Positions 36,490 through 39,083 of a DNA stretch of 39,083 bases are shown here, piece after piece (position 1 is the first letter of the stretch; each line of letters opens with the position of its first letter). The notes beneath the pieces were generated by a model. The model had not been told where the DNA came from. It made no database searches and was given only the letters and a program-made list of their open reading frames with translations. Both the position numbers and the translations under genes were made by a program. The DNA is taken from assembly GCA_963169195.1 (NCBI GenBank), contig CAUJDN010000125.1:1-39083 (forward strand). Reading direction: 5' to 3'. Source of the stretch: Acidobacteriota bacterium (GTDB taxonomy: Bacteria > Acidobacteriota > Vicinamibacteria > Vicinamibacterales > UBA2999).

Positions 36490-36879
36490 ATGACAGCGAT
36501 GTGGAAGAGTGTCTGGGCGGCGGCTGCCATCTGCGCCGCGACGGCGGCGGTGGACGCGGTGCAGCAGCAGGCGTCGGTCTCGCGGCGCGAGCCGCAGTTC
36601 GAGAACGGCGAGGTGAAGGTGTGGAAGTCGATCATCCTGCCGAACCAGCCGCTGTCGCTGCACCGGCACGACCACGGCCGCACCATCGTGGCGCTCAAGG
36701 GCGGCACGCTGGACGTCGTGGACGCGAAGGGCGCCACGACGACGAAGATGACGTGGGAGACGGGGAAGGCCTACTGGCTGGACGCGGATCCGCCCGGCAC
36801 GCAGCACGGCGACATGAACAAGGGCTCGGAGACCATCGAAGTCATCGTGGTGGAGCTCAAGAACGATGTGAAACGCTGA
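36490..36879 (+). CDS. secreted single-domain cupin protein
   Basis: The 129-residue protein has an N-terminal signal peptide (about 1-24, KSVWAAAAICAATAA) and a small beta-barrel cupin with metal ligands in LHRHDHGRT (H58, H60, H62) and a later His in PGTQHGD (H106). Its enzymatic role is unknown; many such proteins bind a metal and a small acid. It is the last gene of the permease-amidohydrolase run. An upstream ATG (36466) is in frame but lies in the tandem-repeat spacer. Confidence 0.78.
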   Translation: MTAMWKSVWAAAAICAATAAVDAVQQQASVSRREPQFENGEVKVWKSIILPNQPLSLHRHDHGRTIVALKGGTLDVVDAKGATTTKMTWETGKAYWLDADPPGTQHGDMNKGSETIEVIVVELKNDVKR

Positions 36880-36987
36880 GCACCGAGGCCGCGGATGCGC
36901 CGATGCGGGTCCGCGACCTTGGCGGCTTCCAGGTGCAGCGGGCCGGCCATCCTGCAGCCGGGCGAGGGCATCGACGGCAGCGAGGTG

Positions 36988-39078
36988 CTACGGCTCGCTG
37001 GTCGTCGCTGCTGCACCGAGATACTGCTTCCACCACTTCATCTCGTGATGGTACCGGTGCACCGTGTTCCACGGCGTCCACCCCGTGTGGTAGCTGTCCG
37101 GGTAGCGGATGAACGCGGCCGGCACCTTGCGCTTCTTGAGCGCGGTGTACATCTGCTCGCCCTCTTCGATCGGCACGCGCAGGTCCGACTCGCCGTGCAC
37201 GAAGAGCGTCGGCGTCGTCACTGAGCCGGCGCGCATCACCGGCGACCACCGGAGCAGCGTCTCCGCACCCCTGGGCTCCCACGGCGTGCCGAAGAACTCC
37301 GTTTCCTTCGTCCGCGGGATGTCGGCCGTGCCGTAGTCGCTCACCCAGTTCGAGATGCCGGCGCCCACGACCGCGGCCTGGAAGCGCTGGGTCTGGGTGA
37401 TCACCCAGTTGGTGAGGAAGCCGCCGTACGAATAGCCCGTGACGCCGAGGCGCTTCGGATCCACGGGGTAGCGCGCCACCACGTGATCCACGCCGGCCAT
37501 CACGTCCTCGTAGTCCACGCCGCCCCAGCCGCCCCACGTGGCCCAGAGGAACTTCTCGCCGTACTCGGTGGAGCCGCGCGGGTTCGTGTAGAGGACGGCC
37601 AGGCCGTTGGCGGCCATCCACTGGAACGGGAAGTTGAAGTCGGTGCCGTAGGCGGAGTGCGGGCCGCCGTGGATGGCCAGGACGAGCGGCACGCGCGCGC
37701 CGGCCGCAGCCGCGGGCATCATCACCCAGCCGTCCACCTGCGTGCCATCCTTGCTCGCGAAGCGCACGCGTTCAGCGGGGCGCAGCGCGACCTCGCGGAG
37801 CAGCGCTGCATTGACGCGCGTCAGCTGCCGCTCTCCCGATCCGTCGAGCCCGGCGGTGAACGCCTCCCACGGCTGCGTCACCGCCGACGATGCGTATGCG
37901 ATGAGACCCGCGCTCCAGCTGATGGACACGTCCGAGCGGCGCCGCTCACCGCTGGTGACCTGCTCGACGCGCCCGCCCGCTACCGGCACACGGAACAGCT
38001 GGGTCGTGCCCGCCGTGCCGGCGGTGAAGTAGACGTGCCGGCCGTCGGGGCTGGCCTGCGGCGCTCCGGGAACGAGGTCCCACTCGCCAGTCAGGTTCGT
38101 GGGCGCGCCTCCGGAGGGCGCGAAGCGGTAGAGGTCCGTCGGGGATCCGTGGGCCTGCTTCGCGGCCAGGATCTGGTTCAGGCTCTGCTCGCGCACGGCG
38201 ACGATGGCGTCGCCCGTGCCCGTCCACACCGGCGCGCCGTGGTCGTACCCGTCGTCGGTCACGCGCGTGAGCACGCCCGTCAGCGTGACCGTGAAGATGT
38301 CCGCGCGGTCGTACGAGTACTCGGCGCGCTGGTGCGTGTCGGCGACGAACGCCAGCGCGCCGGAGTCCGGCCGCCACGTGACCGCGCGGACGTGGACGCC
38401 GAGCGTGGTGAGCTGCCGGGCCTCGCCACCCTCACGGGGCACGATGAACAGCTCCTCGGGCGGCGTCGCGCGGGGGTCCCGTGGATCCGGCAGGTAGCCC
38501 CGGCCGTCGAATCGCGCGTTCATCCAGTCGTACTTGCGGCCCTTGAACCGCTCGTCGATCAGCCGCTCGGACTCGGTGCGCGTGGGACCGCCGTTACCGG
38601 CTGGAGGCTTCACCGCCTTCGTGAACGCCATCCACTTGTTGTCGGGACTGAACACCGGCGTGCCCTCGACGCCGGGGACCTGGAACGCCTCGCCGCCGGC
38701 CTCGTCCATCCGCAGGAACCAGACGGACTCCTCCTGGGGCCCGCCGGCCGTGATCACCCGCCGTCGCGACGTGAAGGCCAGCCGTGTCCCGTCCGGGCTC
38801 CACCGCGGGGCGGAGGAGCTGAAGGCCGGGTTCGTCAGGCGGCGCGGCGGCCCGCTGCCATCGGCCGGCACCGCCCAGATCTCGCTGTGCCGCCGGTTTT
38901 CGCTCTCGACAATGAACGTGCGGACGTAGGCGACCGTGCGCCCGTCCGGTGAGAGCGCGGTGCCGTTCACGGTCTCCACGCGGTAGTAATCGGTGAGCGC
39001 CAACGGTCGGGTCTGCGCCGTGACCGTGTCCAGGCTGCCTGCCGCCAGCAGCAGCGCGAGCGTGAGCGAGCGCATCAT
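36988..39078 (-). CDS. secreted S9 prolyl-oligopeptidase family peptidase
   Basis: The 696-residue protein has a signal peptide (about 1-21, SLTLALLLAAGSLDTVTA), a beta-propeller region (about 30-430) with WD40-like/TolB-like blades such as SPDGRTVAYV and WSPDGTRLAFTSR, and a C-terminal alpha/beta hydrolase. The catalytic triad is S550 in GYSYGG, D632 in HGESDLRVP and H664 in DSYHTG. It most likely trims dipeptides or short peptides in the periplasm, as acylaminoacyl- or dipeptidyl-peptidases do. The start is 39078, or the next ATG at 39075; the promoter lies beyond the window. It converges on the cupin gene. Confidence 0.92.
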   Translation of the reverse strand: MMRSLTLALLLAAGSLDTVTAQTRPLALTDYYRVETVNGTALSPDGRTVAYVRTFIVESENRRHSEIWAVPADGSGPPRRLTNPAFSSSAPRWSPDGTRLAFTSRRRVITAGGPQEESVWFLRMDEAGGEAFQVPGVEGTPVFSPDNKWMAFTKAVKPPAGNGGPTRTESERLIDERFKGRKYDWMNARFDGRGYLPDPRDPRATPPEELFIVPREGGEARQLTTLGVHVRAVTWRPDSGALAFVADTHQRAEYSYDRADIFTVTLTGVLTRVTDDGYDHGAPVWTGTGDAIVAVREQSLNQILAAKQAHGSPTDLYRFAPSGGAPTNLTGEWDLVPGAPQASPDGRHVYFTAGTAGTTQLFRVPVAGGRVEQVTSGERRRSDVSISWSAGLIAYASSAVTQPWEAFTAGLDGSGERQLTRVNAALLREVALRPAERVRFASKDGTQVDGWVMMPAAAAGARVPLVLAIHGGPHSAYGTDFNFPFQWMAANGLAVLYTNPRGSTEYGEKFLWATWGGWGGVDYEDVMAGVDHVVARYPVDPKRLGVTGYSYGGFLTNWVITQTQRFQAAVVGAGISNWVSDYGTADIPRTKETEFFGTPWEPRGAETLLRWSPVMRAGSVTTPTLFVHGESDLRVPIEEGEQMYTALKKRKVPAAFIRYPDSYHTGWTPWNTVHRYHHEMKWWKQYLGAAATTSEP

Positions 39079-39083
39079 GGTGA

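Noticed and set aside
36988..37621. 254-codon minus-strand frame overlapping the S9 peptidase C-terminus
   Set aside because: It is a shifted frame of the peptidase; the catalytic motifs are all in the main frame.

Overview
The window is a piece of a GC-rich bacterial chromosome. From about 6.6 kb to the end almost every gene has strongly GC-rich third codon positions and looks like core chromosome. The gene set (hutU/hutH, Tat-linked HisC-like aminotransferases, an S9 peptidase, a SpoIIE phosphatase, sigma-54 activators with an unusual C-terminus) suggests Acidobacteriota, perhaps class Vicinamibacteria. That placement is inference; there is no rRNA or tRNA gene here to test it.

Region 1 (1-6.6 kb) is accessory DNA with visibly lower GC. 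It opens with the last 31 codons of an IstB-type (IS21 family) transposase helper. Then come a translationally coupled pair (an NYN-domain nuclease and a small protein that seems cut off at its 3' end) and a divergent cassette. On the minus strand the cassette has a winged-helix-like protein overlapping a GHKL/Bergerat-fold ATPase. On the plus strand it has a 723-residue protein that carries an RNA polymerase alpha-CTD-like segment, a sigma-70 region-4-like helix-turn-helix and further winged-helix-like segments, followed by a 187-residue unknown. Hairpins with T-tracts lie outside both ends. This is the best candidate in the window for an undescribed system, possibly phage defence or transcription-linked stress response.

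Region 2 (6.6-11.4 kb) holds lgt, a cytochrome c, a small secreted peptide ORF, a pirin, an OsmC-type peroxidase, an RHH regulator coupled to ftsB, and cutA. Region 3 (11.0-14.2 kb) has two paralogous, divergent sigma-54 activators and a lone receiver protein, around a 470-bp AT-richer intergenic region with palindromes.

Region 4 (14.1-24.3 kb) has a cystathionine gamma-synthase/lyase, a membrane SpoIIE phosphatase coupled to a DUF2007-RNase III fusion, a P-loop ATPase coupled to hutU, hutH, and purA divergent from hutH with only 24 bp between them. Region 5 (24.3-31.5 kb) has a PilZ protein, a drug/lipid-type ABC-2 exporter, ppk1 and a KefB-like K+/H+ antiporter. Region 6 (31.5-39.1 kb) has two tandem HisC-like aminotransferases, one with a clear Tat signal; an APC amino-acid permease, an ACMSD-like amidohydrolase and a secreted cupin in one run; and a secreted S9 prolyl-oligopeptidase-type peptidase.

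Several genes without a Shine-Dalgarno sequence have a TANNNT box 6-9 nt before the start codon, which suggests frequent leaderless transcription. No CRISPR array, tRNA, rRNA or complete insertion sequence was seen.
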